From Chrysomallon squamiferum (Eukaryota > Mollusca > Gastropoda > Neomphalida > Peltospiridae), in contig CM022671.1 of assembly GCA_012295275.1 (NCBI GenBank), forward strand, positions 28,673,822-28,737,821: 64,000 nt of DNA, in the 5' to 3' direction. Positions 34,699-48,293 of this stretch are shown here, in pieces. Within the stretch, counting starts at the first letter, position 1, and the number at the start of each line of letters is the position of its first letter. The translations under genes were made by a program, and so were the position numbers. The notes below the pieces were generated by a model. That model saw nothing but the letters and a program-made list of their open reading frames with translations. It had not been told where the DNA came from and made no database searches.

Positions 34699-35003
34699 TA
34701 CATGTTAAATACAGATATATGATGACAACGTAGTGTTTTTCTAATCTCTCTCACTGTCTTTCTGTCTGTCTCTCTATCTTCATAATTTCGAACAAGACGA
34801 GATTAATCATCATTTAAAAACACTATTAGTTTATAATATCCAATAGCAATGCAGTAAGTTGTCATTGATTGAAGAAATGTCATCTCATGTTTCTGTGTGT
34901 AATCATAAACAAAGCACAAGGTCAGAACGTTAATGTATATTTATTTCTATAACCTTAATAAATATATATAATAAAAAGAATAAAAAGGGAAAAAAAGAAA
35001 AAA

Positions 35004-35076
35004 AGGTTCCGGCGAGGCTCGAACTCGCGACCTTCTGCGTGTGAAGCAGACGTGATAACCACTACACCACGAAACC
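35004..35076 (-). tRNA. tRNA-Val (anticodon CAC)
   Basis: 73 nt, loop TTCACAC. The D loop keeps both G residues. It is the only fully intact, uninterrupted CAC gene in the window. The T-run TTTTTTTCTTTTTT follows directly. Confidence 0.95.
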
Positions 35077-35389
35077 GCTTTAAATAACCATCTAATGTTT
35101 CATTGAAAGCCTTATATACCTTTAGCTTAACCAGTCTAGGACGCACGCGTAATAGGGTTGCATTACTGACCTTTAAGGGTCAAAGTATATTAAAAGAAAC
35201 GTATACCAGTAATAGTTCATTGTTCTTAATAGTTTAAAAAGAGTTAATTGTTAATTCAAAACCAGTTTATTATCTTCAACACTAACAGTATTGTTAAAGT
35301 GAAATCTAGATTTTTATTTTGATAACTTTTCTTAAAACTGGAAACAGTAGAATACGTTAGTATTACAAACAAAATATTAGCAAAACTAA

Positions 35390-35462
35390 AGGTTTCGGCG
35401 AGGCTCGAACTCGCGACCTTCTGCGTGTAAAGCAGACGTGATAACCACTACACCACGAAACC
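35390..35462 (-). tRNA. tRNA-Val (anticodon TAC)
   Basis: 73 nt, loop TTTACAC. Acceptor GGTTTCG/CGAAACC fully Watson-Crick, unlike the other TAC genes (U-G). TTTAGTTTTG terminator. Confidence 0.95.
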
Positions 35463-35512
35463 TACATATAAACGTGTGTAAAATGTAGATCTATGACGAC
35501 AACATTGTTTTT

Positions 35513-35516
<4 letters not shown>

Positions 35517-35587
<71 letters not shown>
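35517..35587. repeat. (CT)n microsatellite in the tRNA cassette
   Basis: 71 bp CT tract, followed by the AAAATATTAGACTGGAAAC flank also seen after 24134. A second CT tract lies at 35829-35908. Confidence 0.95.
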
Positions 35588-35588
<1 letters not shown>

Positions 35589-35825
35589 AAATATTAGACT
35601 GGAAACATTGCTGCATTTCTTTTTTGAGTGAGAGAGAGACAAATAGAAAATCGGAAAAAAACACCACCCACTCACATCAAGATGGATTTATCGATAATAC
35701 AGAAACTTTTATTTTAATATGATTAAAATTCGATAAAACGATATTGGTTTTGTTTTCTGGAGGATTTTTTTTTTCTTTGTTGTTTCATGCTATATACATG
35801 TTCATGCGATAAAAAAAAAAAAACT

Positions 35826-35828
<3 letters not shown>

Positions 35829-35908
<80 letters not shown>
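35829..35908. repeat. (CT)n microsatellite
   Basis: 80 bp of CT in the array. Confidence 0.95.
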
Positions 35909-35911
<3 letters not shown>

Positions 35912-36174
35912 GAACAAGACGTGATGTCGACCATAAAATTAATATTAGTTTATAGTATCCAATGTCAATACAGTAAGTTTTTGTCAATTCATTTATTAAT
36001 TTTATTATTTAAATTCCTAACGAATTAAATTACATCATTCAATAACATGTAAATTAAATATTGTTTCATAATATCTTATTTCATAAAAATCACTTTTTAA
36101 GCATGTCAAGTTAATAAATATTAGTTTATAAACTATTTTAAAATGAGTTGTTGTACCATATTCATGATACTGTT

Positions 36175-36212
36175 ATGGTCGCGAGTTCGAGCCTTGCCAA
36201 AATCTTGATTTT
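36175..36212 (+). pseudogene. tRNA-Val 3' fragment
   Basis: GGTCGCGAGTTCGAGCCTTG then CCAAAATCTTG: T arm kept, acceptor decayed, 5' two thirds absent. The flank mirrors the one at 29250. Confidence 0.7.
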
Positions 36213-36370
36213 CTTTCTTGTTCTTTTTCTTCTATTAATTTGTGGCTACTGAAGGAAAAAAAAAAAATCATATGATGACACACCTGATATCAAACTGTTA
36301 ATATTCGTAATAGTTTTATCAAACTTGAAGTGTCGAATTATCACATATTTAGTGAAATATGATTATAATC

Positions 36371-36443
36371 GGTTTCGTGGAGTAATGGTTATCATGTCTG
36401 CTGAACACGCAGAAAGTCATGAGTTCAAGCCTCGCCGGAATCT
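36371..36443 (+). pseudogene. tRNA-Val pseudogene (AAC-derived)
   Basis: Full length but degenerate. The anticodon loop is TGAACAC, so the invariant U33 is G; the D loop is altered (AGTAATGGTTAT); the T loop has TTCAAGC; T stem GCGAG is ATGAG; and the acceptor ends CGGAATC. Confidence 0.85.
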
Positions 36444-36448
36444 TAATG

Positions 36449-36482
<34 letters not shown>

Positions 36483-36809
36483 GTTATTATTTATTCATTT
36501 ATTTTGTTTTGAAAGTCAGAGACAGACAGACAGAAAATAAGGAAAAAAAAAAAAAAAAAAGCCCCCCCACAAGATGGATTCATCCATAACATAGAAACGT
36601 TTATTTCAATTCAATTAAAATTCCATAAAACGAAACTAGTTTTGTTTGTTTTAGTTTTTTTTTTTTTTTTTTGGTTGTTGTTGCTGTTTTATGGTATGTA
36701 CAGTTAGTTATCTAGTAATTTATTCATTTATTTACTTAATCCTTTATTTTAATCTTTCGTATTAGAAAGAAAGAAATATAAATAAAGCAATGATAATTGA
36801 TGGCCTGGT

Positions 36810-36970
36810 AAAATTCATACCTTCTAGACAAAATGTCGATACCTTCTCGATAAAATTCCATACCTTCTAGATAAAATTTCCATACCTTCTAGATAAAATT
36901 CCCTTACCTTCTACATCAAATTCATATATCTTCTAAATAAAAGTCATATCTTTAAAGTAAATGTCATGTA
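36810..36970. repeat. CATACCTTCTAGATAAAATT minisatellite, third field
   Basis: About seven diverged copies of the unit seen at 24985 and 31018. Confidence 0.8.
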
Positions 36971-37483
36971 TTGTTGATAAAATTCGGGGAAAAGTACTTT
37001 GTAGATAAAATATAATCACACTTTCCTGTTAAAAATTCATATTTTCTAGAAGGATTTATCAGTGAGCTTACTTAATCATTTATTTTAATTTTTCGTATCA
37101 GAAAGCATATATATATATTTAAATTAATTAATTAATTAATTTATTAATTTATGTTACTAAGTAGTAGCAAGTTAACAAATGTTAATATTACAGTACAGAT
37201 ATTTTGCATTCAAAGTGTTTAAAATAATTTTTCTATACATTCACGTTTTCACTTTATTTTATGTTTCTATTCTTTTCTTTTCTTTACTTATTTATTTATT
37301 TATTTATTTTATATATTTTTATTATTGTTATTATTATCTTATTTTTGTTGTTGAGTGGCTATAGAAGGCGGAAAACAAAATCATATAATGAGGTACCTGA
37401 TAACTATCTGTTAATATTCGTAATAATTTTATCAAACCAAAAATGTCGTATTACCATATATGTAATAAAATACGCTGTATGTA

Positions 37484-37556
37484 GGTTTCGTGGTGTAGTG
37501 GTTATCACGTCTGCTTAACACGCAGAAGGTCGCGAGTTCGAGCCTCGCCGAAACCT
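37484..37556 (+). tRNA. tRNA-Val (anticodon AAC)
   Basis: 73 nt, fully paired stems, loop TTAACAC, and a long T-run from about 37563. It is the last tRNA of the array. Confidence 0.96.
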
Positions 37557-38229
37557 CTGTGTTGTTTTTTTTTTTTTAAAAGAACTAACTTCTAAAATTT
37601 GTTAACGTCTTCGGCATGCCTAAATAACTTTAATACTATAAAAAATACTTTGTCGAAATATATATGCATTGTTTTTATCTTATTTTTTAAAATATATTTA
37701 ATAATGGGGGGAAGAAAGATGCACACACACACACACAAACACACAAACACACATACACACACGCATACACACACACGCACACCAACATACATATATTAGC
37801 ATAAATAAAACGTTAAAGCAAATATGATCTTTATTTATTAAAAATATGCAGGTGTAACAGTATTTGCCAAGCATCTAATAAATATAATAATGTATTTATA
37901 TTTTTAATGAAACAAATCTTAAGGTACGAAAACACAACGAATGATTCGGCGTAACTGTGTTAATGTTAGTCTAATGTGTAATGTTCATATACCTTCTTGT
38001 TCTTTTTTAATTAGCAAAAATAAACCAATCAACAAGAAGAGAAAAACGAGAACACGAACGAACGAACGAACGAACAGACTAACAAACAATAAATGAATAA
38101 AGAAATAAAGAAATAAACAGAATAGAATAGAATAAAACGAGTATCAGAATAAACAACGGATATCGTCAACATCTTAAAAATATAAATTCGTGGCTTTTTT
38201 GTTTTGTTTTTTAATTTGTTTCTATCGTG

Positions 38230-38314
<85 letters not shown>

Positions 38315-38989
38315 TATTGGTTCAAACTTTTTGTATTATATTCTATTCTATAACAAATCAAGCGTTCCTTTGAGAACCATGTAAAAACGTATTGTTAACA
38401 GATTAAGTTTTTAGATTTTTGTTCTCCCGAGTAATTTGTGTAAATTCGACTAAATAAGTTTTAAATGTTAGAAAAATTCATATCGATAACAAACAAATAA
38501 TAAATAAATAAATCCTTCATGAACAAAATATGAATAATATAAGACAATTACTTGTCATATATATGTATGACAAGTATTTTTATTTTTTATTTTTATTATT
38601 ATTTTTATTTTTTTTATATATATATATATATACTCTAAATATTTAGTATTCTTCATTAACCTCAGTCAATAAAATACACACGCTCGCGCGCACATACACA
38701 TTATAGTTATTTTTAATATATAAAAATATCAAAGTACGGAATACACAAATAGCTATGTTACTTTTAAAACACGCAGTCGGTCCAGTTCGCATTTCTCGAT
38801 AGCAGTAATCGTTTAGCAACTACTACTTTGACAGCTGAAGCGGACAGTGATGGATTTAAACATAAAAATTAAATTAAATGAAGCATATAATTTTCGAACG
38901 ATCATTAATAAATGTAAATTAATTTTGTCTTTAAATTTAATAATATTTAATATATTTATATTTTTGTAATCTCACGAGAAGATGCCAAC
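37557..38989. other. Intergenic, microsatellite-rich
   Basis: It holds (AC)n at 37722-37785, a GAAC run near 38060, (TTA)n at 38229-38313 and (TA)n near 38617. No gene recognised. The last 200 bp should contain the GOSR1 promoter; no TATA box is evident. Confidence 0.6.
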
Positions 38990-39844
38990 ATGACTAAAAG
39001 TAAGATGGCCGACATGGGGAACCTGTGGGAAGGTAAACAGAGTAGTTTCTAATGTTCCCGATAATGGCTTCATTTATAATACTGGGTTTCGCAGTAGCTT
39101 ATATTTCAGTCACATTTAACGAAATGAATATAACACAATTTCTGTTTTTGGATGCTGAAGCAACATATTAATGTTTACAGGAATGACAGATCGTATTATG
39201 AAGGATTTAGGATTATTTATAAAAACCAAAACTGCAGTGTGCAAGAAATGACTTGCAGTTTATTGAGCTTATTAAAAATCATAATGACAGTTTAAGCTTT
39301 ATAGACTCAAACATATGACCAGTTTAAATCCAACAAAATACTTTCATAACTTAAAGATCAACATCTGCTTTAGTGATCTACGGTTGGCCACTACCATCGT
39401 CACTGACACATCGTTACCTTTCAAGATTTCGTTTTAAATTAAAGCAAATGTGTACAAATTGTTATCAACAAGTAACATTTTATTTGGATGATGAAACCTA
39501 TACATATAAAATTATTTTGAAAATAGTTGCAGTTAATGAGTTGTACAGTTTACTAGATTCTTCTCTCTGGTTATTTTTCAATAAATAATAATAAAAGTAA
39601 TAAATCCTTTTTATTTTTCAGATTTACGGAAACAGGCCCGACAGCTAGAAAATGAAATTGATCTCAAACTGGTTTCATTTAGCAAACTTGGTACCAGTTA
39701 TTCCTCACAAAGAGACTTTGACAGGTAAAAATTTGGAGACGTTTTAATTTGTGTCGGAGACAATTTATTACTAACCTTTTGAAATTATTTTAAAACTGAA
39801 CAAAATATTACAGTTAAATGAAATTACATTCATGCTTTGTGTTA

Positions 39845-39915
<71 letters not shown>

Positions 39916-40664
39916 AAATAATAACAGTAGTTATTAAGATATATGTGAAAACAAAACAAAACAAGCACTCATCCCACAAAAAACAATTTATTAAAGAAAG
40001 AATAAATTGTTATATTTAATGATAGGCTTAATACTTTTTCAAAATCTTAAGTATAGATAATGGGAGAGAAAATTTGCAGCCATCTTGCTGTGAACTACTT
40101 TTTTTCAGTTGCAGCAATTGGTCTTTTATATCCCTTTCCCTTAGACATCAAAGTGTATACGACACGTTTTGAAAATGCAGTTCAGGACACTTCCTAGGAT
40201 AGGAAATAGCCCAGTAGGGCACTAAAAAGGATTGTGAATCCTTAAAAATTTGCTCAGTTAAACAAATTTACTTCCATTAACCGATGCCCATGGTTATATG
40301 AAAATATGACTTTGTAAAAATTCTGTCATTTTACTTAAAGATAAAGAATCATTTAAAAAGCAAAATGGTTTCCTTATAGAGTGACTTTATATTCTTGCTT
40401 TTAAGAATATTTTCTTCATTTTCGTTTTAAACAGTGCAACACTTGGAGAAAAAAGGTAATAATTTAAATATCCAATCAGTCATCAGCAAACCTTTCCTTT
40501 AAAAGGAATTTTGGTGTATATTGTTATTGGTTTTTTGTTAAAGAAAAACATTTAACGCAAATCAATTTTTGTTTTTTTATTAATATTGTTATTGTTATTA
40601 TTCTTATTCTTATTCTTATTCTTATTCTTATTCTTATTCTTATTCTTATTAATATTAATATTAA

Positions 40665-40709
<45 letters not shown>

Positions 40710-41205
40710 ATATATGCATTTTATTGCTGCTTTTTTTTCTATTTTTAATATAATTAATAAATTTATATTTATTGTCAGACTGAAAAGAAATAAAAAATGT
40801 GTTTGTTATACATGTAGTACTTATATACTAGGGTATATAAAAGTAATACATTTTAAAGCAGTAATGTTATAATTTTTAAGATAAATCAAAAAAATTTACC
40901 TTTTCTTGTTATCAAATGCAAAGTTCTACAAAAAAATATTAAACAAAGGAAAAGAAAAGATTAATAATATTTAGACATTTATAGCTTAAATATAAATATA
41001 TATATATATATATATTTTTAAAGTAATTATATTCTTTTTATTTTTATCTTTTTCTGGTCTAGTAATTAATAAATATTTATATTATTATTTATGCATTTAT
41101 ATGCATTTTGGTTGATGTTCTTTATGAAATACAGTTGCATGTACCATATAATGCATGTACTTTTTATTGTTTTAAATTTTTAAAATATAATTTCTCTCTC
41201 TCTGT

Positions 41206-41237
<32 letters not shown>

Positions 41238-42424
41238 CCGGTTAATTGAAGTCCTCCTTTTCTCCTATAAGCTCAATCATTGTTTTTTCTATCAGCTTTC
41301 TTCAATTTTCAGTCATCACAAAACCATTTTCATGTCATTTATGCAAAACTATTAAACAGAATTCTTGCCAAACATTTTTCTCCAAATAATTGTGTGTAAG
41401 TGTGTGTAAAGTTACATTTACCAAAAATTTGTCCATGTTTCAATTATTTTACATCAGTTAGTGTATATATATTAAATTGTGTTATAAACATTGCTTGTTA
41501 CTTAATAAGTTATACATTCTGACATTTTGGTAATAACCATTGTAACTGTATATTTAACATTTCAGAAAATTATATTAATGATGTTCTTTAAGCTATTAGA
41601 ACTTATCATTCTTTTATCATGCCATACTTGTACAAAAAGATATAGATACATATACACACACAGACACATATATGAATGAATGACATTCAGTGTTTTGTGT
41701 TTGTATATATATTGCTAAGCAAATTGATGTTTTTTAATAAGTGCATGTTGTCTGCTTATAATTAATAGAAAAAAGTCTAAAAATATATATATATATATAT
41801 ATCTGACTGTAAGATATTTATTTTTATTCTCTGTTATAATAATGTTCTGTTGTTGTTTTGGTGATATAGTCAGTGCAGCTGTATGGTGACTGGTGTTTTC
41901 CTGTTATAATTTGTATTGTTTTTAACCTTAAATTTCTGATATTATTTTGAATTGAATTTTAGTGAATATCAGATTTCTTTTAAATTCCTGTGTTACAAAT
42001 ATTATGTAAATCTAATTGTATTATATAAATAAAGCAGAACAATTGTTTTTACACCATAAACATTAATAAATGAAATTGGCAAATTTTTATTATTATTTTA
42101 ATTTTTATTTTTTTTTTTTTTTTTTTCTCCTCTTGGGGTCTGCGAAAAAGGAATAAAATTGGATTTAAAAAAAAGAGAAAATAATGCATATTAAGGGGTT
42201 ACAGCCAAAATGTCTAAAACAATTTTTGTTTTGCTTAAAATTTCTCATATATAAATAATCAAATAAATATTAAGTTTAAGTGCTACTTTTAAAACAGATG
42301 ACAGTTTTAATTAATTACAAAATTCTCTGTGTGTAACATTGACAGGATGACATTTCTTCTATACCAACAGTCAGAGCAACAAAAACAGTAAAATACCAGA
42401 CTTAAATTTTATTATCTAACACTT

Positions 42425-42458
<34 letters not shown>

Positions 42459-45400
42459 TGACACAGTCACACAAACAGGATTTGTTATAAATGATGAGCA
42501 AAATATACTTTCACAGCATTCATATATACAGTAGTTCTATCATTTACTCATACAAAACAAGTAACTGTTAGCTAAGGTCTGCATATAGAATTTTTTTGTA
42601 TTTATCTAGTAATGAGAGAACAGATAATAATACTGTATATACTTGTGTATAAGTCGAATTTTTGGGAGACTATATTAAGGTAATATTTTGGGGGTTGACT
42701 TATACATAGGTAATGCTTTTGTAGCTGTTGCTGAAGAGTCGCCATTTTGACTATTTTTTGCTACGGGATGCATCTTTCAGCTTTTCAAAAATATAATTTT
42801 ATCATTATAAAAATTTTGAAAAATTAAATAACAAAACCAAATATGAATGTAAAACATGATATTCTTCCATTTAATGACATAAAAATACATTTTAAAGCGA
42901 GAAAACCGTCATTACAGCGTTATGCCTTACGGCGTCTTGCAATGATCTAGGAATGCAGACTTCTCTGCCAAATTGCACTAAATATCGGTCCTAATTTCAT
43001 AAACAAAACTCACTTGTGTAATTGTAAAGAATTTGGTGAAATAATATTGCAATCGTGAAATCATAGAACGACTAAATATAACAGTAAGTTAGGTCTCCAT
43101 GTTAGACCTCTTACATTAAAGAGATACTATTTATGATACATTTAGGCTATAGCTCGTGTAACACATGCATTTACGTTATTATGGTATGTTCGTGCAAGTT
43201 ATGTTACAGTAGGCGTACAATGTAGGCCTTCGTGGCACTGTCACACTGGTCTAAAAATAGTGACGGTGCCTGGAGTCTACAGTCGACTTATACACAAGTA
43301 ATACCTAAAATGACGCAATTTTTTGTCTTAAAATACACATCGACTTATACATAAGGTCGCCTTGTACACAAGTATATACGGTAATAATATATTATAAACT
43401 GTTAGCTAAGGTCTGCATATAGAATTTTTTTGTAATGAGAGAACAGATAATAATAATAATATATTATTGATGTAGTTTTGTTTTTCAGTGACACAGCGCC
43501 TCTTATTAACAAATCCAGTAGTGAACACATGTTCGATACAATGGCTATGGAGATAAAGCAGTTGCTGGCAAAAGTAAGTTACTTTGATTAATATTAAGCT
43601 GTTAAGTATAATTAATCATCTGTTTTTGAAAAGTGATAACCACTGTGAAAACAACATAAACGTCATACTTTTCTTAATCGTTTGCTTTGCAGTCACTGAA
43701 CGAATGCAAAATCTTTTTCAAAAACTATTTTTATTTACATCATTATTGTAATTCCATTTTTTTCTTCTGTTTGTTTTCATAGTTTAATCTTGAGATAATT
43801 TTTAATTTTTAATTTTATTTTTTTTTTTCACATTTTTTTACATTCAAAAAAAAAAAGAAGAAAATTTATAATCTAATTTTCATGAAACTGAACATAGTTA
43901 TCATGAACAAGTTGGTTTCTGATTTTTTTTTTTACCAGATATTTGAAATTATGTCTACATACAATACATTAAAAGGAAATATTTTTGATTCTAGTTGACG
44001 GCTATTAATGACAGAATGGTAGAGTACACACAGACAGTCAGTATGAACTCACCTGCTCTGCTACACACTCTACAGCGACACAGAGACATCCTGCAGGACT
44101 ACACACACGAATTCCAGAAGACCGAGGCAAACATCATGTTTATTAGAGAAAGAGAAGATTTACTGGGATCTGTGCACAGAGATATTAAGTATGTGAAGAG
44201 AAAGATGATATTTAAAATACACATGTTGTTGTTTTTTTGAGTAGTTATACCATTTCTTTCTCTATAAACATAATTTGTATGTACGACAACTGCGGATTGC
44301 ACTGTATTTATTTTAAAGTTTAATTATTTAATTATCATACAATTACGTGTTTAAGGTTACACGTGTCTTTATTGTTCTGTCTGAAACTTTAATCTGTTTT
44401 TTATTTTATTTTTATAATTTAGATGTTCTGTATTTAAAAACAGTTTTTGAAATGAAAATAGAATAATAAACATTGACAGAGTAATTTTACATACCTCAGA
44501 ATCTGCGCTTAAAATTCTATTTGTTTTTGTTCTTTTCTGACATTTCATGCAGCTATGGAAAGTAAAATATATTTTTACAGTTTTCGTTTAATTTTATTCA
44601 CTCATTTGCACACACACACATTCATTTCTTTTTTAGTCTTACACATTAGTTATTATTATTTTTTAATATAATGTTTTTCTCTATAATTCTTTAATGGATT
44701 TATTTACTTCTCTAGTGCCTATAAAAATTCTTCAGGTCTAAATAGAAGAACAGATTTATATTTAAAAGAAAATGAACACATAAGAAAGTAAGTATTTGAT
44801 ATATATATATATGTCCACAGTGACATTCTATATTACAGTAACAGAGCTACAGCCAAACTCTGTTCCAAAATAAATTTAAATGTAATTTATTATTACAGTG
44901 TAGTGTTTGAAAATCTGTTGCATTTGTTTTGTTGGAATTTATGGATAATTAATATATATAATTAATATATCTTCATCCTTTTGTGTTTTACAAGACTGAT
45001 ATTTTATAGATATATATTAATTACTATTTTGTATTTCAGTTCAGAAAGGATGATAGATGAACAGATAAGGTGAGTTATGTATATTTATTACCAGTATGCT
45101 GAGTTGAGTTGTAGCCTACAGACGATGTGCATTTATTATTAAATAACATTTTGTACACTTGTTAGTGACTCTTTCATTCTTTGCTGATAATAAAGGAAAA
45201 TAAATAATATAACAATAGTGTGTGGCATTTTCAGTGTCTTTTGAGTGCAGCATTCTTGTGTAACATAGGATCATCATACAGGAAAATAGCATTGTGAATA
45301 TTTTTAAAATTTGCACTGCATTTTAGTTATAATATTTTCTCCTTCCCCCACTGGAGAAATTCCTGAGACAATTTACGTTGTATTATATGTTATGTAATGT

Positions 45401-46440
45401 TTGTAATGTGTTGTTTTGTTTTTCAGTATTGCAATAGCCACAAAAGAAAACTTACAGTCTCAGAAATCTGTGCTCGGAACAATTACACAGAAAATGACTA
45501 CCTTAGGAAGTATCCTTTTTACTATTCACATGGGATCTAGCATAGAAAAATAAGTAATGAATATCTGAATATCAAGAATGGAATCGTAGACACAATTTTA
45601 AACTTGCATTATAAGTGACAGAATGTGCTAATCAGTGTCATCATATATTACAGAATCTGAAATAATTAGTGTGATCAGGTAATAATTGTATGAAAGAGGA
45701 GACACAAGGTACTGCCAAACTGAGGGCTCCTTTTTGTGATCAGCAGTAAGGAATCTTTCATCCGCTTTTTCCTGTAGAAAAGCACACAGTAAGGTCTTTC
45801 ATAAATCCTTGATATGTAGTAAGTACTTGAGTGAATTCTCAAGAAAGAGCCATAGTAATAATAATAGTTTGTGAGGTCTGAATGGGTTCTTTCTCAGTCA
45901 TATGTTAATGATTTGCAGCATTAATGAAAATCCCATTCATGCCAGGGCTATGTGGCAGATGTATGAAAGTCTGTGATTTATATTTTAGTAGTAAAAGTGT
46001 ATGACAAAAGAACCCTCGGCAACTGACAGGTAAAAACTGCCCAAGAACTTGAGAAGTGATAGCACCAGGCATTTACTTCTCAGAGAGTATCATTACACAA
46101 GAACATTTCCTAATAATCATTACAATGTTTAATAAATTATGAAAATACGTTAATAAAGATAATTGTAAACAACCAGTATTGTTTCAGGCTCATGCAGTAA
46201 ATAGATAGCGGTTTGTATTTTATTCAGTCCATTTTACACACTCGTATCTTACTGTAGGTAATCATGTTACCCAAAGTTTAAATGAATTAGTTTAATTTTC
46301 CGTAACCTATTTCAGACAGATTTCCAGTGCTCAACAATTTAATGCAGAGAATAAACATTCGCAAGAGGAGGGACACCATAATACTTGCACTTGTTATAGC
46401 TGTTTGCATCATTCTCTTGATACTCTATGCTTTCCACTGA
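38990..46440 (+). CDS. GOSR1: Golgi SNAP receptor complex member 1 (251 aa, nine exons)
   Basis: Exons: 38990-39032, 39622-39724, 40435-40455, 43489-43573, 43995-44188, 44716-44787, 45040-45069, 45427-45509, 46316-46440; 756 nt, phases consistent. The product matches GOSR1/GS28, a Qb-SNARE of ER-Golgi and intra-Golgi transport: LRKQARQLENEIDLKLVSFS at the N terminus; HTLQRHRDILQDYTHEF and ANIMFIREREDLLGSV in the middle; a SNARE helix from LKENEHIRNSERMIDEQI; then NLMQRINIRKRRDT and a C-terminal anchor ending LLILYAFH, almost as in human. Human GOSR1 is 250 aa. The start is the ATG at 38990, the first in frame; an earlier ATG at 38983 meets a stop after two codons. Exon 3 is a 21-nt microexon that can be skipped in frame. 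Confidence 0.96.
42563..43460. repeat. 70-bp direct repeats bracketing a MITE-like element
   Basis: AACTGTTAGCTAAGGTCTGC then ATATAGAATTTTTTTGTA occurs at 42563 and 43396, each followed by ATGAGAGAACAGATAATAAT (the first with a small insertion). They flank the element at 42632-43382. Confidence 0.85.
42632..43382. mobile_element. Non-autonomous DNA transposon (MITE-like) with about 26-bp TIRs
   Basis: The left end, ACTGTATATACTTGTGTATA then AGTCGA, is the inverted repeat of the right end TCGCCTTGTACACAAGTATA then TACGGT. Subterminal GACTTATACAYAxG motifs recur inside. There is no transposase ORF. It lies in intron 3 of GOSR1. Superfamily not assigned. Confidence 0.75.
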
Positions 46441-48245
46441 CAGCTGTGTGTGTTAGTGATCATGTTATGTATAAAGAGTGTGAGTAAAATGTTTCAGAAA
46501 AGCCAGATGACTTTAGTGTGTTGTTTAATAACATAGGGGTGAAAGTTACTGTTTTGTTTTCTGTGATTTGAAAACCAGAAAAAAAGAAAAAAGAAAATGG
46601 ACAGTGAGAAAGATGAATTAGAAAATACGGTACTGTGAATGAATTAAATTATGTATATCCTTATAGATAGTGTGTATCATATGTTATTTCCTGTTCCAAC
46701 CATTTTGCTCTGTGATGGGCTTGTTGTGGGCTGTGCCATGTGCCTGGAGTATCACACATGGTATATTAAATGTAATATTTCAAAGAATAACACAATTTTG
46801 GGGAAAAATTAAAGTTTTAGGACTGTTTCTCTTCTTTTCCAACCATTTTGCTCTATGATTGGCTTGTTATGGAGCATTCTGGTATTTCAAGCATATTCTG
46901 ATCCAGGCTTACTGAAAATAATTCAGGTGTAGACTTTCTATTGCATGGAATATATGGAACAGAATCTCAATTGTTGCAGTAAAACATGAAATTAGTTGTT
47001 CAGTATTAATGAAATTTTCTAATTCAAGGACAAAGTGTTTTAACAGTTTGATGGTGGGAATGATTGCAGTAATTTTGTATTTATTGTTTTTTATTTACAC
47101 TTAAAGAAAACTGTCAGTTATATTATGAAATGTAGATATTGTTAAAGAAAGTGATTTAAAAAATAATAATAATAATAACCAATTTAATGATTTTTAGGTG
47201 GAACTAAATCATTGATGTTAGTGCCAGAGATGTCCAGTTACTATTCATCAATTGTAAAATGCAAGATATTTTAAATCTTACAGAGGTAAACATGTATAAT
47301 GATAACATGCTAATAATAGTTGTTAATAAAAAAACTGGCAGGGGGAGGGATGATTTTTCAAACTGTATTTACACAAAAGCCTATCTGTAATTTCAACTCC
47401 ACCCATCTTTGTCCTGTATGGAGACAGTTGTCTCTCCCAAGAACACACCTGTCAAAAAATAATTACATACCTGAATTTTCCCAGCGTCATTTGATACAGA
47501 CTGTTACAGCAATGGTTACATGTTTATCACAGCTTTTAAAAAATAAAATGTAACCTAACACATTTTCACATGGAAATAAATCTTTTTTTTCTCAGTAAAT
47601 ATATGTAAGTTAAGTAATTATTATCATTTCATTTCTCTCTGTCTGTCTGTCTGTCTCTCTTTGCATGTCAGAATTTCTGACAGATTGAATATATTTTTAG
47701 CATTGGGATGCACTTGCATTGGTTGTCATATAATTCAGTAATAATCTTGCATGTTTTCTTAGTCACTAGGAAAACCAGACATGATAGATTTGAAAACTGC
47801 AGTCTATATTAACATTGTGATATTCTAAACTTCAGGACTTGTACTAGTGATATATATAAATGAATATTAGTAAAATTTTAACGTACTTCTTACAGAAAAA
47901 GAACTGGGTAGCAGAAATGTCTTCTTATAAATCCTTTTTTTTTTTATCTGGACAGGTCACTGAAATTTTGTTGTTTTCTACAAGTTGGTTGATCACATAA
48001 AAGTAATGTATTATTTTTGTGAATTAATCTTACATTACAGTTCATAATTTTCATACAAGTCATTTGAACATTTTGCACTGTACTAATAATATCTAGCACT
48101 AGTTTTATTGTTATTTTATTAGTGAAACATTAATTATTAATTTAAGAAATTATAATTATTTTTCAATCACATTGGTACTTGGTGAAATTAATACAAATTC
48201 TGCACAAGGAATTTTATCAGTTGGGGTTTTTGATGTTTTAGTTTG

Positions 48246-48293
<48 letters not shown>

